A stretch of DNA of 64,000 nucleotides. It comes from Ectocarpus siliculosus. Taxonomy: Eukaryota; Sar; Phaeophyceae; Ectocarpales; Ectocarpaceae. The position numbers were made by a program, and so were the translations under genes. The stretch is from NCBI GenBank assembly GCA_000310025.1, contig FN648498.1, positions 533,326 to 597,325 on the forward strand, written 5' to 3'. This document shows positions 22,449 through 34,917 of the stretch, in pieces (position 1 is the first letter of the stretch; each line of letters begins with the position of its first letter). The notes under the pieces were generated by a model. The model ran no database searches, was not told where the DNA came from, and worked only from the letters and a program-made list of their open reading frames with translations.

Positions 22449-25400
22449 GGGGCCCCCCCCGGGGGGGGGGGGGGGGTTCGCCCGGCCTTTATTGGTCATC
22501 TCCGTAGCGCGGTCGATGATGCTTTCTACAAACCCCACACAACAAACCCGCAGCAACTTCACGCACACCTGCTGCACGGTGTCCCCCCTCCAGTCCTCCC
22601 ACCCGTTGCGCCTCACGTCCTCCTCGTCCAGCAACGACTCCATCCCGCTCCCGTACACCAAGCTCTCGCCGAACCCCTGGGCCCGTCGATGCCGCTCAGC
22701 GTTGGCCGCGATACGCCTGCTGCCGAGTCTGAACATGAGCGCCTCGAGTACAGAAAAGGCCAGGGCCATGCATAGAAAGGCGTCGTACAGTCGTCGGAAG
22801 GAGTCGGCTTGGGACTCCGGGTCGTCGCCTCCGGGGACAGGGCTTGGCGGCCCCGGGTGCGGTCGGCCTCCGCGGGATTGTTCGTGTTCGAGGTCGAGGC
22901 GCAGCACCTGTTGACGTTTTCATGGGAGACAAGCGGTCGACAGATCGGTTTTGAGTAGGGGTAGGGGGGGGTGCAGTGCGGATAAATCGGTTGAAAGGAA
23001 AGGTCGGGTTGGGGTGGGTGAGTGCAGTGGTGGGAAGGGCGCAAACGCTTGACAGGTTGAGACTAGGCGCGGGGGTGGGAAGGGAGGAATCGGTTGACAG
23101 GTCGGGTAGGGTGAAGGGTGGGTGCAGCGTTAAGAAGGGACGAATCGGTTGATAGGAGGGTAGGGAGGGTGCAGTGTAGGAGGAAAGGCGCAAAACGGTT
23201 GACAGGTTGGGATAGGGTAGAGGGTGGATGCAGCATTGGGAAGGAGGGTGCAAATGCCCTGCACAAAAAATGGTGGCTTTTGACTGTCTCGCCAAACGCT
23301 TGTGTCTCCTGGAACCAGGATAATACGGAAAGCAGGAGAAACTTGGTCAAAGGCTCGATTTTTGGTGTCACGGTAAAGCCGCCCATCTTCCAGCCCTAGG
23401 TAGGTCGCGTTTCAGTCTGTCGATAGTACCCACAACTACCGCCCACTATTGCTCTGGTTGACCTGACCACCCCGGCACACGTCAGCCCCAGAAGCTGAGG
23501 TGCAGCTCACGAGTCGCCCTGACCTCGTGGAGACATCCCGCAAGAGGCTGCAAAACTAACCTGCAAGCAACTCCCACCGCGGGTGCTACCAGATACGTGC
23601 GCCTGCCTCTTTTCATGCCCTGCCTCTCCAACTCGAACGCCACGCCGCCAATTCTAGCCCTGGCTATTTAGTGACGCCGGTGCTCACCTCTGACCGCTTG
23701 ACGATGAAGGTGACGCCCGCAATAAGGTCTGCCAACGAGAGGGGAGCGGAGAGATACACAGCACCCAGGAGGGGTAACCGACCTCCTTCATCCGCCGAAA
23801 ACTGGTGAACAACGCAGCCAAGGGGGGAAACGAGATCTGGGTAAGGGGGTGGGTGGGGATGGGGAAGGCAGTCCCATGGTAGGTGGGTCGAGTTATTGTT
23901 GTACATAGTAGAGAGAGAGTTTTGTTCTAAAACGTACTGGCTGTAGCCAGATCTGGTGTGCGGCACCCGCGGGGTACACGTCCCTGAAGACAGAGCGAAG
24001 TTTTGATCTAATTCGGTCCTCGAAACAATGATGACTCGGTGGCAGAGCTCCCTCTGCTGTAGGTGCACGCTTTGATTTGTCTACTGCAGTTGCGATCCAC
24101 AATTCATCCAACCCGCGAAGAAACTGCGTTTTAGTCCACTTACTGAAAAGACTTCACCATATCCCTTTCGACTGAGGTTATATCTCGAACGGGTAGTCTT
24201 TCTTTGAGGTTATGTTAACTTTCTAAAAACTGCGAGAAGTTTTGTCATCTTGACGGCACCACATAAATCTCGTGTGGAATCCTATTCCGCTTCGTGACAA
24301 GCGTTAAACTTCATATAGTTGGTTTCTCCTTCTTATGGTTGTTCTCCGTAATAAGGTTGGGGGGCGATAGATTCGTGACCAACGTCTTGACCGAACTTTT
24401 GCGGAGGGGGGGAGGAGTTGTCTTTCCTCTTTGTTGCCTTCGATTCTTGACGGCATTGATTGTTTCGCTTTTTCTGCCACCTGTTGCCTGTAGCTCTGGC
24501 GGCCGGGCGGGCACGAAAACAAAATCAGCGAACCGGGGGAGTACATGTAACAGCGTAACTACACCCGTTCACGCTATTGTAGACCTGCTGTTGTAGACCT
24601 GCTGTCGACTATATTGTTTTTCATCAAGAACAAGAACGCGAAAGAAATCCGTCCTCTTCCATCCTTATCCTATTATCCTATCCCTCCATGCGAACGAATT
24701 CCTCCGCTTTACGGCCGTACCCCCTGTCCCCTGGTCCTACGAATTGAAGTACGGTAACTAAAGTGTCTCCGCAACAGGGTGTTCGGTAGGCCACGAGTCA
24801 TAAACAACAAAACCAGTCACGGATATGTGCTGCTTAACACCACCTTGTTGGTCTGGCGCGTCTACATGTTGAAGCGGTGTAACTGCAGAGAAAACGGCAC
24901 ACAAGCCATTCGGAGGTGCAGTATTACACGGACCCTTACCATGGTGCCTGCGGCTCCGCATAGCGCGCCGATCGCCATCATCGAGCCCAACACAAGCGCA
25001 ATCGAGCCCAGCAGCTTCCCCTCTCCCTCCAGCCCGATTCTATTGAGATGCATCCAGAAGAGCTCTCCAAAGCACAGGAAGGCTATTCCCGCGAAGCCTC
25101 TGCATATAGTCAGCGGGAGGTAGGTCGGGCTGGGAGGGTGACGGTCACGGCGAACTCGCACCCGTGACGCAAAACGGTGCCGCATGATGCTCTTCTAAGC
25201 TGCTGCAAGTGAGATTTTCGCAAGCTTTTCCAGCACACAGAGCAGACTGCCCCCTTCACTTCACTCTGTACTCTCTCTGTGCAACGACAAGCTCAAGAGC
25301 TCAAGCTCTCCGGCTGGTTGCTTGCTGTAGAGGCCCCGCACTAGTACAAGAAAAGTATTACCCATTCCTGTTTGCGTGACCCCGACGGAGATCACCATCT

Positions 25401-25453
25401 ACAATGAACGCAAAAACGACCACCACGATCGGAGGGTTCAGGATGGGTGACAT
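21322..25453 (-). CDS. Unrecognised multipass membrane protein
   Basis: Five minus-strand exons in transcript order: 25453-25362, 25099-24940, 23801-23688, 22907 to about 22490, and 21420-21322. Phases agree across the first three junctions, and the last exon ends in TAA. The protein has about 290 or more residues. Hydrophobic segments lie at roughly residues 32-48, 61-83, 95-118 and 164-181, with a weaker one near 235-252. Between them are a Pro/Gly-rich loop (133-150) and a basic-acidic loop (183-232). The C-terminus is a short charged helix (EQRYEQLRRSN). I cannot assign a family. The 3' border of exon 4 is obscured by the smeared gap, so residues there are uncertain. The first exon overlaps exon 1 of the plus-strand neighbour by 50 bp. 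The initiation codon is therefore tentative; MHLNRIGLEG in exon 2 is a fallback start. Confidence 0.68.
21837..22489. other. Assembly artefact: smeared duplicate sequence around a 100-N gap
   Basis: N run at 22296-22395. Bases 21837-22295 are a homopolymer-smeared copy of the clean sequence 22490-22935. Bases 22396-22489 are a smeared copy of 21755-21836. The two contigs probably overlap, so the gap and about 550 bp of this sequence should collapse. Confidence 0.9.
22940..23255 (-). repeat. Degenerate G-rich minisatellite
   Basis: About five imperfect units containing CGGTTGACAGGT(C/T)GGG, followed by GGGTGCAGTG and GGAAGG. It lies in the third intron of the membrane-protein gene. The apparent open frames are compositional. 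Confidence 0.8.
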
Positions 25454-28400
25454 CGCCAAGGACGACCAAGTCTCGGACCAAACGCTGCAGGTGCCTCCCA
25501 AGTTTTCGTCAAACGCGAAGGACAAATTTGCAAGTTGAATTTTGCATGTCTTTTGAACCGTAGATTTGCACAAGAAACCACACCCCCATGAACCGATCAC
25601 CAAAGCTCGATAACTCTACAGCATCAGTGCGAGAAACAAAATGGCAGTGTTGGAACCTCGTTTGTGGAAAGATTTCCGAAATGGTATCATTCATTTGAAA
25701 TTGGCAGCCTCTTCGTCGAGGAGTAACCGAGCTTCGAAAAACGGTCCGCCGCCGGGTGTGGTATCTTACGCAACGAACTGTTGCTGAAATACCTATTACA
25801 AGTTATTCAGAATGCAAGTTTATCTGCAGCCTTGCCATGGTGGTGTACCAGTCAACATCTATTGTCTAACCCTGCGGAACCTCACTTGCCCCTAAACGCA
25901 CTTTGATCACATGTAGTCTACAGCAGTTCACGCAGTCTCTCTAGAAAAAACACGCAACACGCGTTGCTTTCGGTGGTGTGTTTCCAGCTCATCGCCAGGC
26001 GAGCGGTTGCGATAGAGAGACGGCTGCGAGGAGAGCCGCCAGATCTCACGGACCCAATCGAGCGGGTTAAGGAGCACTGCCATCGAGTCGGGGCCACGAG
26101 CGTCAGATACAAGGTACATCACGCAGACGCTTCGGACCTGCTTGAGCCATAAGTTGATCTGATGAACAGGCGTCCTTCCCGAGCGAGCTGTTGTTGACTT
26201 TCTTTGACGCCACGGTTTTTCACTCTAAGGCCGAATCTTACGTCGTGATTATTTCGGAGATTTTTTTTTTCTCTCGGTGGGGGGGGGGGGTCTGCAAGGG
26301 AAAAATTATCTGGATCCAAACGCCCTTCTTACGGTTCCTCGAGACAGATTTTTTTCTGAGGGGAAAAAAAGGGCCGATTGAAGTCTTTGTGGGTCACAAC
26401 ATGCTTCAGTTCACGGTTTTGGCTCATGTGCGACCAACAAGACACCGAGTGCCCTGTTTTTGGGTCGCCTGCAGAGGGCATGTATATAATCGCACGCCAG
26501 TGACTGCAGTTTGCGGATGTCGTCGGCCAAAGACCTCTCTCGGGCATGCGTTGTGGATTGATCACGCTCGGAGCAACCAGAAAATAAAAGGCAACATCCA
26601 AAAAAGGCAACATCGCAACACACTTCGGTTCACGTTTACAGGCCGTGTGCAATCAAAACTGGACAATACGCTCTGCTTCTGGGACGCGAGCAGAGCGATT
26701 GTGTATGATCACACTCCATTGGCAGTAGTTTGTGGATGTCATCGGCCGAAAGCCTCTCTCTGGCATGTGTTGTGGACTTGTAGCGGGTGACACACGGAGC
26801 AAACACGCGGCGGAACAAGAGAAAAGTCCAAAAAGTCAACACCGCAACGCACTTCGGTTCACGTTTACAGGCCGTGTGCAATCAAAACTGGACAATATGA
26901 TCTGTTTCTGGGACGAGAGCAGAGGGTATCTATATGATCACACGCCACTGGCTGCAGTTTGTGGATGTCGACGGCGTAAAGCCTCTCTCTGGCGTGTGTT
27001 TTGACTGGTCACACATGCAGCAGGCACAAAAACGGCTCTTTTCGGCCCGAAGCAAGAACGTCATCAGAGCATTGTGGCAGGGTTGACGTTATCGGCTCGT
27101 GTGCGGCCAACACGACGCAGAACGCTCTGAATTTTTTATACCTGCAGAGGGTTTGTGCATGACCTAATGATACTGGTCTCTGGTTGGCCAGCAGACGGTG
27201 TAGTTCCTCGTTCTGGCACGATCGGGGTGTGACCAGGGGGTACCCCCCCCCAATTCCAAACTGGAAATTATCAGCCGATCCAGTTTGGAAAATGGGCCTA
27301 TTTTCCAACGCGGCAGCTGGGATCCTAGGAAATATTGGGCGACTTGGAATTTGGGCGTTTGGAATTGGCCAAATTCCTCCGCGTAAGACGCTCAAATAAT
27401 TATTTGGGCTGAGAAAAGGACCCCCCCCCCAATAAAAATCCCGAAATAATCACGATGTAAGACTCGGCCTAAAATAATGGGAATTGGAATTTTCCAACTA
27501 GTTGTAGGAATTATAGGAACAGGTTTAGGTTCGTGTTCGTTTTGCTCTTGGTTCTGCGGCTAGTCCTTCATCGGCGATAGCTTTCCTACCGTTCAATGCC
27601 TTTGTCCAGAGGTTGTGTTGGACTTGCCAACGCCAAGAAAAGGGAAAAGATAACGATTGTGAAGGTGTTGCGTGTCACACGTTCTGTCGCTGACGGACAG
27701 ATGCTGTGACCACGCTGTTCTTGTCATCGCGCGACCTATGTTTTGTATCAGTGGGTCCCGCACGGTTACTATGACACGCCGTTGGAAGAGCGGGCGAAGG
27801 AGCTGGGCTCCGAGCCGGGGCAGCTTTGCAAGACGATGATAATGGAGAACAAGGCCTTCGATGAGGTACATGTATGGCAGACAATAGATAATAGCGCCTT
27901 CTATGACAGGCTCTTGGCGCTGTGTGCTCTCGGTGGCCACCTCTCACCGCACGCACACTCCTCTGTGCCGCGCGGAGCCCTTGGCACAACCCTTTCTTTT
28001 GATGACGCTCGGAATCATTCCACGATGACGATATGACGATAACTCCCCGCGAAACAACGCTACAGAGTCGGTCGCCTTTGATGGATGGGTAGAAGAGTGA
28101 GTGACCTAATCGACAACGAGAAAGGTTAAGGAAATAGAGAGCGACCGGGGGTGCCATGGTTCGAGGATTACCGTAGCGTGTACAAACAGCGCTCGCTGCC
28201 TGTAGACTGCCTTGATTTTGTGTTTGAAGACCGCGTGTAGGAAACAACGAAGCCCTTGCATCCCCCTCCCCGGTTTGTTGCAGCATACTTGTCGTGGCTC
28301 CGATACAAGAGGGTGGTGTGACAAAGGCCCCCGACCCTCTTATATCGAAGCTCCCTTCTTATGCCGGAACAAAGACGGCACCCAACAATGTTATAGCGGG

Positions 28401-28756
28401 TCGAGTCCGTGACAAGCGATTTCGATCCTCTTATATCGGAGCCCCCTCGTATACTGTACGCGCTACACGCGTTTTGGCTTTTTGGCAGAACGACCCGACG
28501 ATAGAGCGGTTCTACCTCGTGGTGGTGCAATACGCTGCTAGGCTCAGCTCACAGAAGATCTCGGCCGCGGTGATGCGCATGATGAAGCACTCGTCTCGGG
28601 GTCGATGTAACCTACAGGTGTCTCCCGAAGAAGTGAGTGATTGTGATTCGGCACAGTCAGTCGAGTACCGTACAAACCAAAGCCGTACGTTTGTCTTTCG
28701 GAATGTGCCGATTGGGTGTTCATGTGCAGCATGAACAGTATCGTATGAGTGTGTCT

Positions 28757-28821
<65 letters not shown>

Positions 28822-30014
28822 CTATCTCTCTCTCTCGTTCTCTCTCTCTCTCGTTCTCATCACCCCCCCGCTGCCATCTCGCCCCGTTCAGGTCCTGCCT
28901 CGATAGATAGATTGACATGTCACACTATGAACTTGTGCCTGATGAAGACGAGATTAGAGAGCAAAGTAGAGTCAGTCTTGTTCACATATATATCTCCACC
29001 AATGCGGTGCGATGGCTAGACTGATGATGTCCGTGTAACGGTTGCAACTCACCAACTGCGGCAGCCTACAGGAAACGCGCGCAGCAAGCAGCCTCGACGA
29101 CATGGAATATCGTGCAAGCACCAACGAACCCCCATGAGCCCTTACGTTTTTTTCCTAGTATTTTGGTCCATGTTGGAATCCCAATGCTGGCGTGTTTCGC
29201 TTCATACAGTAGACCCTTTCCAAACAGATCTGCGCCACTTGTTTCGTTCCACGAAGTACGCGGGAGCCAGATTCCAAACCTCCCGCGGGTAAAATTGAAG
29301 AACCAGATGTTTCCATCCAAGTACGGTAGCAACGATCTTGTCGCCGGGTTCTCACGCCGGGAAGACCTCAACCGATGACACGATGTTGCGCCGCCCCCCC
29401 CCCTCTCCCCCCAAGCATCCACAAAACAGCAGTCGCCCCCTTAAACCCAGCTCTCTCGTTCTCTGTACTACGTCCACCTCCCTTTTTTTTCACACGCACA
29501 GCCCAAACATCCAAAAAAATCAGTCGCCCCCTACAACCCAATTCAAGGTGGAGCTTTTTCGTTTTCTGCACTTCCCCCCCCCCCCCAGACTAGGGAAGAC
29601 ATTTTTGAGCCACCTTTGGCAAAGTAGGAAGGAACGATTGGCCATCGGTGATCGGTCCTGTGGGAACAATGCTCCGTCCTCTCGAGGACGCGTGGTCAAT
29701 GGTCTAACCGCTAAGGCATGCAAAACATAAGAGTACGCCCCCCCCCCGCCCCCCAGGTTGGTCTGTCGCTGTCCGGGTTTCCTCACAACGGCGTTACTGT
29801 ATTCGGCGGCCTTACCCCGATGCCCGTCATTCTGTCGGAGGCTGTGCTGGCCCTGAGACCTTCCTTCTTGTGGATGGGCGCCGGACACCCCTTGCTCAAG
29901 CTGGGCGTGAGCACGGAAGACTTGGTGAAGAAGCTCGGCGCCACTGTTGCGGACATTTCTGTCCCGAGGGACGGGCCAGGGGCTGCTGACGATGATGAAG
30001 GCACCTACGACTGA
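25404..30014 (+). CDS. YbaK/ProRS-associated domain protein (aminoacyl-tRNA deacylase fold)
   Basis: Five exons, all in phase 0: 25404-25490, 25988-26113, 27752-27865, 28489-28632, 29757-30014, giving 242 residues. After a short N-terminal helix (IERRLRGEPPDLTDPIERVKEHC) the domain runs from about residue 75 to the C-terminus. It shows the family pattern with a hydrophobic strand (FYLVVVQYAARLSS), a conserved Lys in QLCKTMIM, a segment LQVSPEEV, and the signature GFPHNGVTVFGG followed by PVILSEAVL. Family members hydrolyse mischarged aminoacyl-tRNA or act as free-standing editing-like domains; the substrate here is unknown. The donor at 28632 (GTGAGT) was preferred over 28617 because it restores SPEEV. 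The last exon abuts a truncated retroelement. The C-terminus is acidic. Confidence 0.9.
26398..27190 (+). repeat. Minisatellite of about 228 bp, roughly four diverged copies
   Basis: Blocks such as CTTCGGTTCACGTTTACAGG (26624 and 26852) and CTCTCTCTGGCATGTGTTGT recur at about 228-bp spacing, with more diverged first and last copies. The array lies in the second intron of the YbaK-domain gene. Confidence 0.85.
27244..27440 (+). repeat. C-run bounded, hairpin-forming intronic segment
   Basis: Two poly-C runs followed by AAT (at about 27244 and 27422) bracket the segment. Near its left end CCAAACTGGA and TCCAGTTTGG can pair. This may be a small non-autonomous element, but no target duplication is evident. 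Confidence 0.35.
28295..28442 (+). repeat. MITE-like unit with 16-bp terminal inverted repeats
   Basis: GCTCCGATACAAGAGG at the left pairs with CCTCTTATATCGGAGC at the right (one mismatch). A third related arm (CCCTCTTATATCGAAGC) lies at about 28335. The unit is about 148 bp, intronic and without coding content. Confidence 0.5.
28760..28857 (+). repeat. TC dinucleotide microsatellite
   Basis: Almost uninterrupted CT dinucleotides with a few G or A interruptions near the end, in the last intron of the YbaK-domain gene. Confidence 0.97.
29587..29749 (+). mobile_element. 5'-truncated copy of the non-LTR element 3' end
   Basis: From AGACTAGGGAAGACATTTTT to GAGTACGC plus a C tract, this matches 60083-60235 of the larger retroelement nearly base for base. 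It is preceded by a C run and followed, within about ten bases, by the CAG acceptor of the last exon of the YbaK-domain gene. No clear target duplication was seen. Confidence 0.9.
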
Positions 30015-33000
30015 CGATAGCGGTAACTGCCCACGAGCGGTTGTGTTGCGCTTTCGGAGCGATCGAGGCTACCTTGGGGTTGCTATTTTGGTACTATGAT
30101 ATTGCCGGCGGACAGCGAGTTCACATTTTTACGAAGTACGTAGGATTTTACCGATCCATCTCGATGGGGAGAGCTGGTCGGAAGAGCGCGGTGTCCTTTC
30201 TTAGATCTACGTAGACCTACATTTCTCCGGAGTTTCGTAGAATTCAAGAAGGATTTTTTGCCTACGGGTCACGACGAGCCATTGATACCGACGGCAACCC
30301 TTTATCACCCTAAACCACACACGACACGCGTGGAAAAGGTCGTACAGTGTTGAGGCCCTTGGTGCCGCAGCTTCGTACAAGCTGCAGTAAGTGTTGTTTG
30401 CTTTTTTACTGGATTTTCCAAAACTCGCCACAATACAAAGTGGGTCATCTTTCAATCTTTCAAGCCAGCGGAAAGCCACGGGCGAAAGGGGGTATTCAAC
30501 GACAAGCGTCATCATTCTAAGACAATGATTCACCCTGCTTTTTCGGGCAAGAATGTGGACCCGCAAGGTTTAGGTGCTTGTCCAGCCCGTACATACAGGT
30601 AAGCAAGGACGAGAATATCGCTTCCTGGGATATCGCGTTGTTCAGCCAGGCTTGGCGCGTTGCAAAAGGTGGTAGCAGCAGTATGTAACGCCACCTTCAC
30701 TCACCAACAACCTACGCCGTGGCTGTCGATGATGTACTGTAGAGATACGTACAGGTTGCGAACGATGCCGACAAAAGGTCTAACGTTTTCTCGAAAACGT
30801 AATACGTGATGGCTGGACCACCCGAGTCTTTGGAAACCTCTTTCTTGCATTCGTTGCCAACAAACAGCGCATTCACCCCACCAATTACCACGGAAGACAC
30901 GACACGACACGACACCAAGCCATGATTCATCATCCATCACCCGGCACTAGTATCTACAGCGAAACAAAAAAAACACTTCTGGAACAGCAGTCTGGCACAT
31001 GATAATCGTGCTGCCATCCTCGCCCCACCGCCCACACGCGAAGCAAGCCCGGCATTGACACGACACACAGTCGAGGAGGGCAGGCAACAGACAGTGAGAG
31101 AGAGGAATGCATAGGTGTGAACTCAATCGCCTCGTCTCGTCCGTCGACTACTCCAATTGCTTCCTACACAACAGAAAGGCAGCCCCGTTGAGGCACCACG
31201 TACCGCTACTCTTATCTTCTAGGCGGATTGGGGCATTCTCCGGAGCCCCTTCCGCCCGTTTTGTCTCGCTCCAAGCACGCAATACACGGCCCGAAACGCA
31301 GATATGCAGATGGAAGACGTACGTCGACAGCATGAAGTACGTATCTCTTCGGCAAAGAATCAATCTTTGGGACACTCACCAACGAACTGATAAGCCGAAT
31401 GTGAGAACGATCTGCCATGCGCTTCTCTCACTCCAGTGCTGCGTGCCGCGAGGGCCGCTTCGACACGACATGGTCACTTGACACCGGTGCATTCAGCCAT
31501 CGTCCATCATCCACTATCGACAGCAAGTAAAAAACAAATGGGGAGTGGGTCGGTGCTTTGAGCTCTATCTCTCGCTCGCTCGCTCTCTCTTAACACAGAA
31601 AAACAGACAAGTCTCCGTGGAGAAGGCTCCAACACCAGTCAGTCAGGCACCTCTATTGTACATTGTGCCACTATAATACTATTACAAAAACGCACTTGAA
31701 ATTGTTCTATCAAGCAACCTTAACGTGCAGTCCCAAAGTGCAGGCGGGCGGCATCACACCGGCGAAATACAGCGAGGCTCCAGTCCAGCGCGGCCAACAC
31801 GGAAAAACGCCTTCCACGCAACCCCGCCTGATGTGAACAGGATACACAACCACCAAACGAAACAACTTTCTCGAGCACAAAATGGGGGGGGTCTATTTCC
31901 CCGCTGACTCAACAGCAGTAAAAACAAAACAAAAAAACACTCGTTCATCGGGTAACGTAGTTTACTCACATGTGCGCGATTGACAAAAAACAAATTGCTA
32001 AATTACAGAGCCCAAGACTCTTGGCTTGAATCCCCACCAACACACACAGATGAACAAAATGACAACAGGAGAGAAATGGGATAAATGGGCAGAGGCACAC
32101 CACATCCACCGTTATGCCGGAGTCGATATGTTCACAGGGAGGCAACAATTGAACATTGCACATTGCTACGTTTTCCTTCAGGCCGAATGCGACTGACTAC
32201 ACGGATACGCATCGACCAAGCAGCAGCGGCCTACGGGTTCACTGAAGGCACTCGAAAACAGACACGACGCACCCATCGTGACCTTTCGAAACCATCTCAG
32301 TGGAACAGGACACGCGCGAACGCAACATGGAAGGTCTTCGTCCTGGTGGCTTCGAGCGAAGAAAGCCTCACCACACCAGCTGGCTACGGCGACGTTCTAC
32401 GTACTAATGTGGTACCGCGATACTATACGATGCTGTAGGATTGAACGCTCACATGCCAGTACACCCCAGATAAATCACGTGGACTTTCGATCTCCCTTGA
32501 TGGTAGTTAGGCGTCACAACTCTACCGCTACCGCTACCGCCCAACTCGAGCAGTCGAATCACGACCACGGCACAGCCAACTGCCTCTTGGAGAAGAACCA
32601 ATCATTCAACGCTGCGCTGACTAACAAGCCGCTCGCTCTGAAGCAGAGATAAATCGCTTCACGCATCTCATCTGCAAAAAGCAACCAAAATGTTCAAACG
32701 CAGACACATTTTGGAAACCAACCAACGCTCGGATCGACCCTACCTACACTGCACGCTCGAACGGAACGAGCAAATCGTCTACACTCAACCGTCGAGAATG
32801 TAGTGAAACGTGGTATACCATTTGATATTCACACAGACAACAAGACGACAATGATCGATCGACAGGTCAACACGCATTCATCCCATCCCATCCCACCCAG
32901 CCTTCAAACCCACCCACGAGTACGTCGTCTACATGTAGGTGGATATCAACAATCTGCATCTAGACTAGATACTGGATGAGCCCCTCTGTTTTTTCAAGTG

Positions 33001-33044
33001 AACAGAGAACTGAGGCCCGTTGCAAGTTTTGCACCGCCGTTCCT
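30015..33044. other. Convergent intergenic region
   Basis: This lies between the 3' ends of the YbaK-domain gene and the USP48-like gene. Open frames here lack family resemblance or coding signal. Presumably it holds both 3' untranslated regions. Confidence 0.55.
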
Positions 33045-34917
33045 TCAAGTGAAGAGAGGCTCGTTGCAGGTACGACACCGTTCGGCCGTGAGCTTGTTGC
33101 GCAGCGTGCACCTGGAGCACGCCATGAACCCCTCCGACGCCCCCTCAAGATCCCCGCTCTCTTCCCAGTCGTCCACCGCGAGACTAGCAGCCTCCGCCGC
33201 CGCGATCTCGGCCTCCACATCAACGGTAGCTCCCCCGCCGCCAACGCCCGACAAAAACGCAGGAGGCGACGGCCTCCTGGTACCGCTACTGCTGCTGCCT
33301 CCGCCGCCGCCGCCCATAAGGGCCGTGCCCTGGAAACCGGTCTCTGGTCCGGACGGAGGCTTGGTCAGCCCATCCAAGAAAATTTGGCCGTCGTCTTCGT
33401 CCACGTCTCCGGATGGTTCCGTGACCTGGTTGGATATTGATTACGTACGTCGTTTTTGGTTCATGCTTACGTTGGCCAAGGATTGAGTGGATCTTTCGTG
33501 GAGGCTGTGCGACGATCTCTCTCGTGTAGTCACGCATAAATATTTGAACTCTAATTGATCGTGCTTCGTTCATGGTTCGGTTTGCCAAGTGTTGAGTGGA
33601 TCCTTTATGTAGATTGTGAAACGGTCTCGAATAGCCACGCGGCAGGGTTCCTTCCACCCTCTTGTGCAGGCTTTTTCTTTAAAGTTAGGAAAACAACTGA
33701 AACAAAACTAACGAGTTTTACCGCGACTTTATTGCACTCCATGGGGTGATGGAGGTAATGAAAAATTGTCATGTAAAACCCATGCCATCCCGAATGAAAG
33801 CAATGAAAGCAAGGTGGTCGAGCCTTGTGCACACTTATCCAGAGGAGAACGCTGCACTGTGCTGACAAAATCTTCCACCACGTCTGACTTGCTTCGTTCC
33901 CTCATGCTAGTTGGCTTGTACATTGTGTGTGTGGCGGTCGTTCGTGAAGGCGAAACCAAGTGGGCTCCGCAACTAGTAAGTACCCCAAGGGTTTAGGGCA
34001 AAGGCTACGGATAGCTAAGAGTAATAAAATATTCGATACCGTGACCTCTTATGGGGTGAGGGCAAGGGAATAAGTAGTTTGAGGGTAACAATCACGTTAC
34101 CTTGAGGTGCAGCGTGTCCCCAGCCTTGACGTTGGCAGCCTGCAGCGTGCTTCCCCCCGTCAGCTCCGTACCTCTCAGGTAGAGAACCTGGCGCGCGGGT
34201 GCCACCTCGATAGATGCGAACACCTGATGCCATGATGCCAGCGACGAAGAAAACCGCAATCGAAAAGACAAGAGAAAACGCGCAACAAGCGTCATCATCG
34301 TGCCAGCACCGCGGGAGAAGAACAACACAGCGCCGCTACCGGTGTTCGATGGTAAAAGTGGCGTTTTACCAGAGAGCGCAGCATGGGTACACCGTGCAAG
34401 GAACGAGGTACTTCTATTTAGTACATGGTGGACATTTTTATCAAAATCATTGCATTGTGGGTACGGCCAGGGACTCGATCGTCCTTGTACGGGGTATTGA
34501 GAGTATGAGACCAACTGAAAATTCCATCAGCGTCACACGATTTCAGCGGCTTTACATAGGGCGCGTGTCCTTTACGAACAATCCCGCTCGATCGCCACAA
34601 AAAAACAACAAAGCTTGTGTGCAAACCAAACACAAGAATGTTCACACCAACTCAGGTTGTCCAGAAAACAGCCCTTTATGAAAATCAAAGGGAGGAGGCA
34701 CAACAATACAATACTCTTACATGATCAACACGTTAGTTACCTGGAGCTTGAAGTGGCTGACGGTATCGTCCGAGCCGCATGTGATCTCGAACGGCGCCGC
34801 CCCCCTTCCCCGGGTGTTCCTTTTCAGCCTTCCCGTCGACGAGAACTGGGCGGCCGAACCGTCCCCCGTTGGTGCTTCCTCGCCGTCCTTGAGCCGGACC
34901 ACTTTCACTTGTTTGCC
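33045..34917 (-). other. Ubiquitin-like domain and RanBP2 zinc finger, C-terminal exons
   Basis: Exons 34917-34741 and 34223-34101 form a ubiquitin-like fold (VSHFKLQVFASIEVAPARQ, then LYLRGTELTGGSTLQ), as in USP48. The last exon contains the USP48-type acidic segment and GFQGTAL, then a RanBP2-type finger (CSRCTLRNKLTAERCRTC) with the conserved Asn at its usual place, ending NEPLFT and TGA. Such fingers often bind ubiquitin. Human USP48 stops shortly after the GF-GT motif, so the finger is an accretion here. Confidence 0.85.
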
